From contig CAADTH010000034.1 in the NCBI GenBank assembly GCA_900751885.1, positions 62,001 through 126,000 of the forward strand: DNA of 64,000 nucleotides. Direction: 5' to 3'. This DNA comes from Clostridia bacterium (GTDB lineage Bacteria; Bacillota; Clostridia; UBA1381). Below, one piece after another: positions 28,601-37,626 of the stretch (position 1 is the stretch's first letter; each line of letters opens with the position of its first letter). The translations under genes and the position numbers were made by a program. Below the pieces are notes generated by a model. That model was not told where the DNA came from, did no database searches, and saw only the letters and a program-made list of their open reading frames with translations.

Positions 28601-30911
28601 AACAGTTACAACAAAGCCGGCTTCCACTGTGCTGAATGTACTTGACTATGGCGCCGAAGGAAGCGGAACGGTTACGGATACACTGGCAATACAAAAAGCA
28701 ATTGATGAATGCCCTGTGGGGGGAACGGTATATCTTCCAAAAGGGTATATCTTCTACTCAGGAGCATTGTTCCTGCACAGTGATATGACACTGAAGGTTG
28801 ATGGAACGCTGATTGGCAGTGTTGAGGGCAAGGATTATCCGCTGATGGTAACGCGCTGGGAGGGATGGCGCAAGATAGACCAATCGGCAAGCGAATGGGA
28901 AAATACGAGCGCGGACTATGAGGAAAATCATTATTCACATTCCAGCCTGATTACAACAGGAACGTATGATGAGGGAGACGAATCGTACACAGGACCATTT
29001 AATGTAGAAAACCTCGTGATTTGCGGCGAGGGACAAATCAACGGAAATGGCTTTAAACTGGGATACAACGAAGGACCGAACCGGAAGGACAGCGCCGGTG
29101 GTCAACCGGTGCCAATGACTCCGGCATATGATTATTCGGTAAGAGGCAGACTGCTTTCTATCCACAATACAAGCGGGCTGTATGTTTCTGATTTGTGTCT
29201 TGCCTATGGACCATCGTGGACAGTAAACGCTTATTACAGCGAGCATATGACATATGACGGATTGGATATAGTATCAAAAGGCAATGGAAAAACAGGAGCA
29301 GCGGATGATATTTGTATATTAAACGGCGACGGAATTGACCCGGATTCCTCCACGCATGTCAATATATTTGACACGTTCTTCTATGCGGGGGATGACTCGG
29401 TGGCGGTCAAGTCGGGACGGAACAAAGAAGGAAATGACCTCGATAAGCCTTCTGCCTATATCAGAATTACAGACTGTACAACGCAGAATTCCAAGGGTGG
29501 ATTTGTTCTGGGAAGTGAAATTGCCGGCGGAACACATGATATTTTGATGCAGAATCTGACAGCTACGGGTATTACATTATCATACGCATATGTAATTAAA
29601 ACAGATACATCCCGGGGAGGAATCAATGAAGATATTGTTTACCGTGACTGTAAGGGTGATAAGCGGTTTGAGTGTTTTTATGATCACGGTGTAGGGACTA
29701 CGAATCCTGCAACGAAAACGCCGGTTAAGACCAGATATCTGACATTTGAGAACTGTAATTTTTCGATTACCGCAAGGGGAACTGGTTCAAACGCGGTAGA
29801 GGGAATCACGATTATAGCGGGAAATCAAAATCCATCAGGGACATTAAAGAGCTGTAAGAATGTGGTACTTTGGGATTGTGACGAATCAAGATTTACAATG
29901 AGCGACTCGTCAGATATTCGTTTCTATAAAACAGGTCAGTTTGAGGATACCGCTATCATCTTAAAAGGAAGCGCTGGAATAGTACGTGAAATTGATAATG
30001 ATGCACATACGATAACTGTGATTGATATTGCAAAGGGAATAGACGTGAAAAATGAAATCACATCAGTTCTCGGAGGAATGCAAGGCTATGCGTTCTTTGA
30101 CGGAGAAGTTGAGCTTGGTGACAATGAGGTGTTAAAGAGTGGAAACCTGCTGAAGGTGACATCACAGGACGGCGAGCATACAGCAGAGTATACCATTGTG
30201 ACAGAAGAGTCAGAGATTGCATATCAGGATACAGGAATCAGAATCAAGGAAGGCGCTCAAAATGTTATTCAAACAACAGATGCGGCAGTATGTGCGGTTC
30301 AGGGAGCGACAGCGGCTCAGCTTAAGGATGAGATTGAATCGGTATACGGGTTCGAACAGACATATACAGTCAGCTTGAATGAGACACAGCTTGAGAATAG
30401 TGATGCGTTAACGGATGAATGTATTCTCACCGTAACATCACCGAATGGAGAAGCGACAAAGAATTATGCGGTAAAGATTGCACTGGTTTGGGATTTTTCG
30501 GAGTTTGCTGAAGAGGTGAAAACCACAGAAAGCGGCTTTGCCTATGATTATGCCGGCTTAAGCATTGCCATCGCAAACAATGGGGCTGATTCAGATCATG
30601 ACAAGATAAGTAAAGACGGCGTATATTGGCGCGGCGGCGCAAAATCGGGAGAAAGTCCACGGTATATAGAATTTATTGCGCCTGAGAACGGAACATTCAA
30701 AGTTACAGGAAGAATCTATAAAAATGACGGACGGTGGGGGCTTTCGCAGTCCAAAGATGTGGCGACAATGAAAGCAGATGGCAGCAGTTCGACAAATACG
30801 TCATTTACAGAGGTTTCCCTGGAATGTACAGCAGGCACACCGTATTATGTAATCAACAAGACACGTGCTGCCGAGGTGCAAAAGTTAATGTTTGTGCCAG
30901 ATATGCAGTAG
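25689..30911 (+). CDS. Giant secreted GH28 galacturonase with deacetylase-like and Big2-like domains
   Basis: The product is 1740 residues; AAAGGAGAG precedes the ATG and a signal peptide ends near residue 29. A domain at 30-280 resembles polysaccharide deacetylases (FMHMSFDDV, then FAFHAKD). A module ending LLWNSLGGMIPL follows (288-378), then four or five Big2-like Ig domains (385-890), an FN3 domain (895-975), and a GH28 right-handed beta-helix (980-1430). The GH28 signature residues are present: NGDGIDPDSS near 1211, AGDDSVAVKSG near 1232, LGSEIAGG near 1271 and VIKTDTSRGG near 1300. Two cadherin-like domains and a W-D-F-S-type module finish it. GH28 enzymes hydrolyse galacturonan or the rhamnogalacturonan backbone; the GSE form of the third motif resembles exo-acting or rhamnogalacturonan members. 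It ends 34 bases before the GH78 gene, so the two are probably one operon. Confidence 0.88.
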   Translation: MEQVKRWFSYLLAVSMLFMALVVPTAQAQVQSDAPEKFMHMSFDDVYASLKDITQHEYNSVFENALFGDLKRLHDEYGAVFTLNCFLEGDGFRISDLPSRYQKELGENAGWLKFAFHAKDKNQKYTEDCPEDIAKDYQTFIDAVLNLTGTARSIDHMVRLGFFTGSSSNIDALRACEEGITGLLTADDDRVSYYFSEEWNDYILKSNEYYDLDKNLRLIRTQTRLENIKTDAAQNAEFEKFAGYDRNVLEVFTHESEYSKVKARLENYVKWASENGYGFDFAENHLPNLISVTDTTVSGGDITYQLKVDAGGLEETKLICASYAADGRLEQVSVKGLDEPLSFRIKESADARAAFLLWNSLGGMIPLSQVLSVPRAVSQTSAITLDRYTYPLVVGNASKTDFSKWEDQGSYVTITATVNDANYKGSDITWTVENPDIAYDRNATTASGQTSSASFRGRTTGFTRVIAKLPNGETTACAITVIDNITRSTVQRLELNTTKLELGVGADSVLIPIINPKDIFENGAMDCTVNWSSSDTSVAAVDANGKVTAKKQGNAVITATSNDVGRTASCQVNVIAQTPAVDVISGGTDEIIEMTAGEKTSLQDYIDSSDSEIVWNSSDSYIADVDENGMLSAYANSRRPRVKNDQVVFENGEYVYDPSTIDVYATAVETGKTLTFRVQVEEPERKAQSVKINKESVSVPKGQTKTITAAVLPAPLYKKDVAWSSSDESVAKIVPGGRTIYGLCKADITGVGEGSATITAECDGKTDTCVVTVTNGVVKISQIDLSDQEIEMDEVLKLEAGTTANATDSTLAWIVTDRNIATINNEGVVQGYQAGSVKVYAVAKDSVADETALKALTDTRTIGEDNADLASFLSGVVYKEITLTVADSSIYLRNLHAPKEAVTDTSVNLLWNKSSNAYTGEMTYEVYANGALVDTTNKMGYTIKGLSPFTEYTIEVKAADSSGNTVASQSITVTTKPASTVLNVLDYGAEGSGTVTDTLAIQKAIDECPVGGTVYLPKGYIFYSGALFLHSDMTLKVDGTLIGSVEGKDYPLMVTRWEGWRKIDQSASEWENTSADYEENHYSHSSLITTGTYDEGDESYTGPFNVENLVICGEGQINGNGFKLGYNEGPNRKDSAGGQPVPMTPAYDYSVRGRLLSIHNTSGLYVSDLCLAYGPSWTVNAYYSEHMTYDGLDIVSKGNGKTGAADDICILNGDGIDPDSSTHVNIFDTFFYAGDDSVAVKSGRNKEGNDLDKPSAYIRITDCTTQNSKGGFVLGSEIAGGTHDILMQNLTATGITLSYAYVIKTDTSRGGINEDIVYRDCKGDKRFECFYDHGVGTTNPATKTPVKTRYLTFENCNFSITARGTGSNAVEGITIIAGNQNPSGTLKSCKNVVLWDCDESRFTMSDSSDIRFYKTGQFEDTAIILKGSAGIVREIDNDAHTITVIDIAKGIDVKNEITSVLGGMQGYAFFDGEVELGDNEVLKSGNLLKVTSQDGEHTAEYTIVTEESEIAYQDTGIRIKEGAQNVIQTTDAAVCAVQGATAAQLKDEIESVYGFEQTYTVSLNETQLENSDALTDECILTVTSPNGEATKNYAVKIALVWDFSEFAEEVKTTESGFAYDYAGLSIAIANNGADSDHDKISKDGVYWRGGAKSGESPRYIEFIAPENGTFKVTGRIYKNDGRWGLSQSKDVATMKADGSSSTNTSFTEVSLECTAGTPYYVINKTRAAEVQKLMFVPDMQ

Positions 30912-30945
30912 CATAAATGGGCGAAAAAAGAAAAGGAGAACAATC

Positions 30946-33900
30946 ATGAATATAATAAGACGGATTCTTGCGGCGGCTGTCAGCCTTTCCATCATGGCAG
31001 CGGCTGTTCCAGCTGTGCTGGCGGCACAGGGAAATACGCCGCCCGCACAGCCTATCGGACTATTGACGAATGAGCTGGAACAGCCTTTGAATGTGGAAGG
31101 AGCACCATACTTTAGCTGGCTGTTGCAGGATGAGGATGACAATGAGTTGCAGACAGCGTATCAAATTGTGGTAACGGATGCAATCAGTAAAGAAGAAGTC
31201 TGGGATTCGGATCAGACAACATCTACAGAGCAATCCTATGTAGCATATGCAGGACCGGCGCTTGAGGAGGCGCATCCATATACCTGGAAGGTGAGGACAT
31301 GGGATAAAGACGGCGAACCTTCGCCATATAGCGAGGAAAGTGAGTTTGCTACAGGCTTGACAGACGACAGCTGGAATGCGTCATGGATTGCGCCGGCGAA
31401 TGCAAAGGGAAAGAATATTTTTTGGCATACAAGAAAAGAACAGCCGCTTGCGGAGGGGAAAGCAGTAACATGTGCACTGGCATATGTGGCAGGATGTCAC
31501 GACTATGAACTCAATATCAACGGCGTGCGTCTGGGACGCGGACAGTCATTTGATTATCCTGATATGACAGATTACCAGGCATGGGATATTACAGAGGCAG
31601 TTGGAGGCTCTTCTTCGATTGCGGTCGGAATTCTCGCACGCTGGTACGGCGGCGGGCAGGGGCGTGCACCGGGACAGATTGGACTTTTGGCGCATATCAA
31701 GCTGTTTTATGAGGACGGCACAACGGAGGTGATTGCGACAGATGATACCTGGAAAACAGCGGCGGCACCGTTCTATGGGGAGACCGCGCGCAACGGAGAG
31801 GGAGATTTTGTAGAAAAGTATGACGCGCAGAAGCAGCAGGAGAACTGGACGCGGACAGGTTACAACGATTCGGCTTGGGCACAGGCGGCAGAGCTTGGCG
31901 TGCATCCCAGTGCGCCGTTTACCCATGTCGAGGCGGAGCTTGGACATGTGACGGAATATGAGGTGAAGCCTGTTTCGGTTCGTAAAATAGCGGATGGCAG
32001 TACGGTTGCCGACTTTGGGAAGGTCATTCCTGCACGGCTGTTGATTCATTTTGAGAACGGTACTGCGGGAAATGAGTTTGCCATTCAAACGGGATATGAG
32101 GTGGACAATAGCGGCGCAATCAATACGAATAAAACATCGCTGCAGGATACCGACATGCGGTTTGTCTACACACAAAAGGACGGGGAACAGACGTATCACT
32201 CCTGGGATCACCTGGGATTTCGATATGTACAGATTCCTGCCGGTGCAGGACAGGATTTCGCAGAGGAGGACATCAGTGCGCTTGTGGTTCATGCCGAAGT
32301 GCCGAGAGATAGGGACACACACTTTTTAAGCTCCAATGAAATGCTTAATCAGGTATATGAGCTGATGAAACGCTCATCGCTGTATTCGGCGCAGAACAGC
32401 TTCGTCGACACGCCGACGAGGGAAAAGGGACAATTCCTCGATGATGGGACGAACATCAGTGCGGCTACTACGACCACGTGGTATGAACGCACGACAACAA
32501 AGAAAGCACTGTTGCAGTTTTTAGATTCTGCCGATCGGTATTGGAACGAAGGCAATGATTTGGGCAGATACAATGCTGTTTATCCAAACAGCGACGGAAA
32601 GCGGGATATTCCTGAATATTCGATTGATTTTCCTGTCTGGGTATGGCGGTATTATATGCAGACAGGAGACAGGGATTTGCTGGAAAAAGCGTATCCGTAT
32701 ATGAAAAATACTGCCGATTATATTACCCGCAATATCGCAACCGCGGGCGCATCAGCAGGATTGGTCACAGCGATTGAGGGTGGATCCTCCTCGTATTTAC
32801 AGGGAATTGTGGACTGGCCGGCAAGCGGTCGATTTGGATATGACTGGAATGGAACCAAGGACGGCGTAAGGACAACGATTAATGCACTGTCAGTGAGAAC
32901 CTTCGACACGATTGCCGCGATGGCAATGGAGCTCGGCGAGGAGTCAGAAGCCACAGATTTGCAGGCAAAGGCACAGAGTTTACGCAATGCAATGAATGAA
33001 AAGCTGATAAACAGCGCAGGCGTGTATAGCGACGGACTGAATAAAGATGGAAATCAAGTCAGTCACGCAGGACAGCATTCTACATCATACGCGCTTGCCT
33101 TTGATATTGCACCTGACGAAAAGAAGCAGCATATGGCGGATTATGTAGCCGGGATGGGAATGCGTCAGGGACCGATGACAGCGGATATTTTGGCGGAATC
33201 GTTGTTTGATACCGGGTTGTCAAAGGATGCCTTAAAGCTTTTTACAAACTCAAATGATTACGGATGGGCAATGCTGGTAGACCGCGGATATACTTTCACA
33301 TGGGAATCCTGGGGAGACGGCTCAAAGGCGACAGACAGCCAGTCTCATGGATGGGGTTCCGCGGCGGCAAGACTGATACTCGAACACTTTGCAGGGGTCA
33401 CAGTGACGGAAGCTGGCGCCAAAAAGATTATGATTACGCCTGCATATGGTGTGCTCGATAGTGTGGACGCATCTGTTATGACAGAACGCGGGCGGGTCGG
33501 CGTAGCCTATTCAGGAAGGAAAGCAGAGTTTGAAATGACGGTATCTGTTCCTGTCAATGTACAGGCACAGATTGTTCTTCCGCAGATCGGGACAGGAGAA
33601 TTTATCGACGCAGACGGCGCCGTTCTGCAAAGCGAGATGTCAAATGGCTCACAGGTGGTGACAGTCGGAAGCGGTACCTATCATCTGATTTACGACGGAG
33701 AGGCGACAACGGCTGTCACAATCGAAAACCCTGAAGGCATACGCGCCCACGCAGTCATAGGCGGCAGAAACTATCCATTGCCGATGCAGGAGAATATCGC
33801 GTCTGACGATATGGGTACGCTTCAGGTGGTAAGCGATGATGAAAATTATACCTTTGCCTATTTCACTGGAGATGTCGTGTCAGCGCATACTCCCCCAGTA

Positions 33901-35694
33901 AATCTTTTGGAAGATTCCGTCAGTCTTTTGACACATTTCAAGTATCAGGGCGTGCCGACAGGACAGGATACAGCCACTCTGCACATCGGCGGCAGTGAAG
34001 GCATGGTTCGGATTAATGGAATCGAACAGAGCATTCCTTATGACGCAAGCTTTGTAAAAGGAACAGAGCTTACAGTAGAACCTGTCGCGCCTGAGGGAAA
34101 GGTATTTACAGGGTTTACTGGAGACGGTTTGATAGGAACTCCTGCGCTTGTGGTGATGAACAGTGATATACAGGCAGACGTTTCATTTGCGGAAAATGGA
34201 GAGATAGAGCTTGTCTCTAAGGGAAAAGCCGTAACAGCATCCTCCTCTTTAGAGAACGACTCATGGGGCAAAGCAAAGCTGACGGACGGCATGACGACGG
34301 GTACAGGATATTCCAGCAATGACAGCTATAATAGTGCGGACGTATCGGCAAATCCGCCGTATGTGGAAATTGACTTGGGCAGTGTGATGCCGGTAGACAG
34401 CGTCGTACTGTATCCGAGAACGGATGAATCCGCAATCAAAGCCGGGCATTATATGTTTCCACAGGATTTCAGTGTAGCGGTATCCGAGGATGGAAACAGC
34501 GGAACATACCAAACGGTACAGACAGTAACAGGTGCGGCAGATGACGCATTGCCGGATAAAATCACCTTTGATACCGTAAATGCACGGTACGTTCGTGTAA
34601 CATTTACAAAACTGTGTGAAGATACCACTCTTGGGAATCGGCGCCTTCAGCTTGCTGAGATGGAGGTGTACTCAGGCGAAGTCAGCAAAACCCTTGTTCA
34701 TGAAATTGTTCTTGGACAAACGGATGTACAGTTGGCACTCGGTGACACGATAACGCTGAGCGCGTCTGTCTTGCCTGTCGTTGCTGATGAGAAGGAGGTA
34801 GAATGGCTTGTACATGATATAGACGGGGAAGGCTACGGCGTAGTTAGCAAAAAAGCAGAGCTTGTGACGCGAAGCGGCGGTGCCGAGGTAATCCCGCTGG
34901 AGGCTGGAACGGTGGATGTGGTTGCAAGGGCAAGGGATGGCAGTGGAGTGATTGCAATATGCAGAGTCGACATCGTTTCCCTGGGAAATAAAGTTACAAT
35001 CGATAAGTCCTCCGTTACAAAAGAAGCGCTTTCGTACGATGTGACGGTTTCCGGTGCGGGCACACTGTTTACTGCAGTTTACAGCCAAGACGGTGAGCTT
35101 CTCACAGTAAAAACAGACGGTATTCAAAAGCGTACTTCCCTGAAAAAAACAATCCCTGTTGCGGAAATGATGACAGAGGGCGTGACAAAATTTATGCTTT
35201 GGGATTCTGGAGAGGATATGAAGCCTATATCTGTGTATGCCCAAAGCAGCTGGGATTTATCAAGACCTGATATGATATGGGATTTGCGGAGCATTGTATC
35301 AAGCAGAACGACAATGAATACGTTTGAAAATAATACCAAGGAATACGAGGGGATATGGATTGTCGGCGGGGGAGAGAGTGATTATCTCGACCCGCAGGAA
35401 GGCTTTTATACACGTGGAAAGAGCGGTACCGGTGCGGGCGCAAATCGGTATATCAAATACACCGCACCGTATGACGGCGTGATGGAAATTACTGCAAAAC
35501 GCTCTTACAGCGGTGCGAGCCTGTGGGTTACGACGTCTGCACAACTATCAGGGGGTGCGGTGGTGGAGCATCTTAGCAATAATGATTCATTTGCAACGGG
35601 AAGTGTCCCAATGGAAGAAGGTGCGACATACTATTTTTATTGTGTCGGAAGCGGTATGACAATGCAGAGTTTGCGGTTTTCTGCGGCGTATTGA
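30946..35694 (+). CDS. Secreted GH78 alpha-L-rhamnosidase with CBM32-like domain
   Basis: ATG 30946 is chosen for the AAGGAG site and for the signal peptide directly after it; the frame extends upstream into the GH28 gene without support. The 1582-residue product has the GH78 N-terminal Ig and jelly-roll domains (30-420, with YQIVV and WKVRTWD), the (alpha/alpha)6 catalytic barrel (430-800) with TPTREKGQFLDD near 487 and TWESWGDG near 785, and the C-terminal concave beta domain. Accessory parts are an F5/8 type C domain (1085-1240), a Big2-like domain, the module ending MLWDSGEDMKPI (1345-1430) and a W-D-L module (1440-1582). It releases alpha-L-rhamnose from rhamnogalacturonan or its oligosaccharides outside the cell. 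It is followed by a strong terminator and is probably co-transcribed with the GH28 gene. Confidence 0.92.
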   Translation: MNIIRRILAAAVSLSIMAAAVPAVLAAQGNTPPAQPIGLLTNELEQPLNVEGAPYFSWLLQDEDDNELQTAYQIVVTDAISKEEVWDSDQTTSTEQSYVAYAGPALEEAHPYTWKVRTWDKDGEPSPYSEESEFATGLTDDSWNASWIAPANAKGKNIFWHTRKEQPLAEGKAVTCALAYVAGCHDYELNINGVRLGRGQSFDYPDMTDYQAWDITEAVGGSSSIAVGILARWYGGGQGRAPGQIGLLAHIKLFYEDGTTEVIATDDTWKTAAAPFYGETARNGEGDFVEKYDAQKQQENWTRTGYNDSAWAQAAELGVHPSAPFTHVEAELGHVTEYEVKPVSVRKIADGSTVADFGKVIPARLLIHFENGTAGNEFAIQTGYEVDNSGAINTNKTSLQDTDMRFVYTQKDGEQTYHSWDHLGFRYVQIPAGAGQDFAEEDISALVVHAEVPRDRDTHFLSSNEMLNQVYELMKRSSLYSAQNSFVDTPTREKGQFLDDGTNISAATTTTWYERTTTKKALLQFLDSADRYWNEGNDLGRYNAVYPNSDGKRDIPEYSIDFPVWVWRYYMQTGDRDLLEKAYPYMKNTADYITRNIATAGASAGLVTAIEGGSSSYLQGIVDWPASGRFGYDWNGTKDGVRTTINALSVRTFDTIAAMAMELGEESEATDLQAKAQSLRNAMNEKLINSAGVYSDGLNKDGNQVSHAGQHSTSYALAFDIAPDEKKQHMADYVAGMGMRQGPMTADILAESLFDTGLSKDALKLFTNSNDYGWAMLVDRGYTFTWESWGDGSKATDSQSHGWGSAAARLILEHFAGVTVTEAGAKKIMITPAYGVLDSVDASVMTERGRVGVAYSGRKAEFEMTVSVPVNVQAQIVLPQIGTGEFIDADGAVLQSEMSNGSQVVTVGSGTYHLIYDGEATTAVTIENPEGIRAHAVIGGRNYPLPMQENIASDDMGTLQVVSDDENYTFAYFTGDVVSAHTPPVNLLEDSVSLLTHFKYQGVPTGQDTATLHIGGSEGMVRINGIEQSIPYDASFVKGTELTVEPVAPEGKVFTGFTGDGLIGTPALVVMNSDIQADVSFAENGEIELVSKGKAVTASSSLENDSWGKAKLTDGMTTGTGYSSNDSYNSADVSANPPYVEIDLGSVMPVDSVVLYPRTDESAIKAGHYMFPQDFSVAVSEDGNSGTYQTVQTVTGAADDALPDKITFDTVNARYVRVTFTKLCEDTTLGNRRLQLAEMEVYSGEVSKTLVHEIVLGQTDVQLALGDTITLSASVLPVVADEKEVEWLVHDIDGEGYGVVSKKAELVTRSGGAEVIPLEAGTVDVVARARDGSGVIAICRVDIVSLGNKVTIDKSSVTKEALSYDVTVSGAGTLFTAVYSQDGELLTVKTDGIQKRTSLKKTIPVAEMMTEGVTKFMLWDSGEDMKPISVYAQSSWDLSRPDMIWDLRSIVSSRTTMNTFENNTKEYEGIWIVGGGESDYLDPQEGFYTRGKSGTGAGANRYIKYTAPYDGVMEITAKRSYSGASLWVTTSAQLSGGAVVEHLSNNDSFATGSVPMEEGATYYFYCVGSGMTMQSLRFSAAY

Positions 35695-35766
35695 TAAGAA
35701 AAAGTGGAGCGACAAATAATATATCATGATGATAGTATAACAATTTCAATAAAATAGTGAATTGGG

Positions 35767-35810
35767 AAAGACACGCCGGGTCAGATTTCGCTGACCCAGC
35801 GTGTCTTTTT
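35767..35810 (+). terminator. Rho-independent terminator
   Basis: AAAGACACGC and GGGTCAG pair with CTGACCC and GCGTGTCTTT around ATTTCG, followed by TTTTT. Confidence 0.92.
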
Positions 35811-35887
35811 GCACTTAAAAGCTTTTTGAGTGGGAATTTATTTTTTCACGCTGACACAAGAAAATGATGATATCGCTAAGATAGGAC

Positions 35888-35916
35888 TTTACGCAGTGGA
35901 AAAAAAGCTGTATAAT
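35888..35916 (+). promoter_or_regulatory. Promoter of the GH27-rhodanese gene and 160-base leader
   Basis: TTTACG (35888-35893) and TATAAT (35911-35916) are 17 bases apart, with TG before the -10. The leader up to 36085 holds one 19-codon frame (35957-36016) with a poorly placed GAGGAG; I see no known riboswitch in it. Confidence 0.65.
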
Positions 35917-36085
35917 GGAACAACAAATAGAAAAAGCGAGGAGCGACAGCTAGCTTATGTTTGAATACAGACAGAGGTACATGGTATTTGAATGTAGGTT
36001 AGGATTGGAAGGATAATTCGCGGACGGCATAAAGAGAATATAAAAGAAATTATCGAGGTAAAGATAAGCAGGGAGGAGACTTTAG

Positions 36086-37543
36086 ATGAAACAGAGAAAA
36101 ACTCCTATTATGGGATGGGCGTCATGGAATTGCTTCAGAACAAATATCACCGAGAAGACATTAAAAAAGCAGATAGACGCGTTGATTGACACAGGACTTG
36201 CGGAGCATGGATATACGTATTTCAATATGGACGATGGATTTTTTGGCGGACGCAATGAGGATGGCACGCTAAACATACATAAAACCCGTTTCCCGAACGG
36301 CGTCAAGGTGATTGCCGATTATGCGCATGAAAGAGGATTAAAGGCAGGTATTTATTCCGATGGCGGAGACAACACCTGCGGCTACAGTTATGATAACGAG
36401 GGTGAAAATGGGGAGGGCGTCGGTTTATATGGTCATGAACAAAAGGATTTGAATCAGTATCTTGTAGATTGGGATTTCGACTTTATCAAGGTGGACTGGT
36501 GCGGCGGACTGCGCCTGGGGCTTGACGAAGAGGAGCAGTATACAAAAATTGGACGTATCATCGACGATATCCGAAAGCGTACAGGCAAAAGCATTGTATA
36601 TAATATCTGCCGGTGGCAGTTTCCAGGAGAGTGGGCGGCAGAGGTTGCCGATTCCTGGCGCACAGGGGCGGACATCTGTGTGGATTTCAAGTCCGTTCTG
36701 CATCAGATTGATATCATCAAGCCGCTGAGGAAGTTCTGCAAACCTGGGCATGTCAATGACCTCGATATGCTTCAAATTGGAAATGGGATGAGCGATGAGG
36801 AGGATAAAACACATTTTATTCTGTGGTGTATGATGTCAACGCCGCTGATGATAGGCTGTGATTTGACGAAAATAAAGCCTGAGACATTAAAGATTTTGAC
36901 GAACGACGAGCTGATTGCAGTCAATCAGGACAGCGCCTGCCTTCAGGCATATGTGGCGAAGAGCGTAGAAGACGAGAACGGACTACAGGGTGAGGTTTGG
37001 GTCAAGGATTTGGGAAAAGAGAATTCAAATAAAAAGGCGGTAGCGCTTTTAAACAGAAGTGAGGAACCTGTACAAATCACTGTATCGCCAAAAGAAATCG
37101 GTTTGGGCGGCAGGATGATTGGGATAAGGGATTTATGGCGTCATGAGGACATGGAATGCTGTGAGGAAATCACCGTGACTATTTTGCCCCATTCATGCGA
37201 GGTTTTTAAAATAGCGGGAGAATATGCTACTATGATTGAGATAGAAGATTTGACGCCTGACACTGCGAACATACAAAGGATTACGTGGGATATGGCACAG
37301 GATTTTATGAAGGAAGGCGCTGTGCTTGTTGACGTAAGAACGCAGGAAGAATATGAAACGGCGCATATGGATGGTGCAATCAATCTTCCATATACAGATG
37401 TCCATGCAGTAGCGGAAGGAACGCTATCAGACAAGGGGAAGAAAATCATAACCTGCTGTGCAACAGGAAAACGAAGTTTTCAGGCGGCAAAAAGCCTGGC
37501 GTATCTTGGTTATCGGGACGTCTGTTATGTTCAGATGCCATAG
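36086..37543 (+). CDS. GH27 alpha-galactosidase fused to a C-terminal rhodanese domain
   Basis: The product is 485 residues without a signal peptide, with GGAGGAG ahead of the ATG. Residues 1-385 are a GH27 enzyme: MGWASWNCF at the first strand, MDDGFF, the nucleophile in FIKVDWCGG near 136, and the acid/base region SWRTGADI near 191. It should cleave alpha-galactosides in the cytoplasm; alpha-N-acetylgalactosaminidase or beta-L-arabinopyranosidase are family alternatives. Residues 385-485 are a complete rhodanese domain with LVDVRTQEEYETAHMDGAIN and the six-residue active loop CATGKRS, where the Cys would carry the persulfide. The two parts share one frame with no stop. An ATG at the junction (37231) follows a GGGAG at some distance and could start a separate rhodanese. 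I do not know this fusion as a described architecture. Confidence 0.9.
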   Translation: MKQRKTPIMGWASWNCFRTNITEKTLKKQIDALIDTGLAEHGYTYFNMDDGFFGGRNEDGTLNIHKTRFPNGVKVIADYAHERGLKAGIYSDGGDNTCGYSYDNEGENGEGVGLYGHEQKDLNQYLVDWDFDFIKVDWCGGLRLGLDEEEQYTKIGRIIDDIRKRTGKSIVYNICRWQFPGEWAAEVADSWRTGADICVDFKSVLHQIDIIKPLRKFCKPGHVNDLDMLQIGNGMSDEEDKTHFILWCMMSTPLMIGCDLTKIKPETLKILTNDELIAVNQDSACLQAYVAKSVEDENGLQGEVWVKDLGKENSNKKAVALLNRSEEPVQITVSPKEIGLGGRMIGIRDLWRHEDMECCEEITVTILPHSCEVFKIAGEYATMIEIEDLTPDTANIQRITWDMAQDFMKEGAVLVDVRTQEEYETAHMDGAINLPYTDVHAVAEGTLSDKGKKIITCCATGKRSFQAAKSLAYLGYRDVCYVQMP

Positions 37544-37581
37544 AAATGATTGAAATAAGACCAGCTTGCAAGAACTAAAAA

Positions 37582-37625
37582 AGCCGGATTTGCCATTTCA
37601 TTTGAATGCAAATCCGGCTCTTTTT
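37582..37625. terminator. Bidirectional terminator
   Basis: AGCCGGATTTGC (37582-37593) pairs perfectly with 37608-37619, followed by CTTTTTG. It separates the convergent GH27-rhodanese and AraC 4 genes. Confidence 0.9.
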
Positions 37626-37626
37626 G

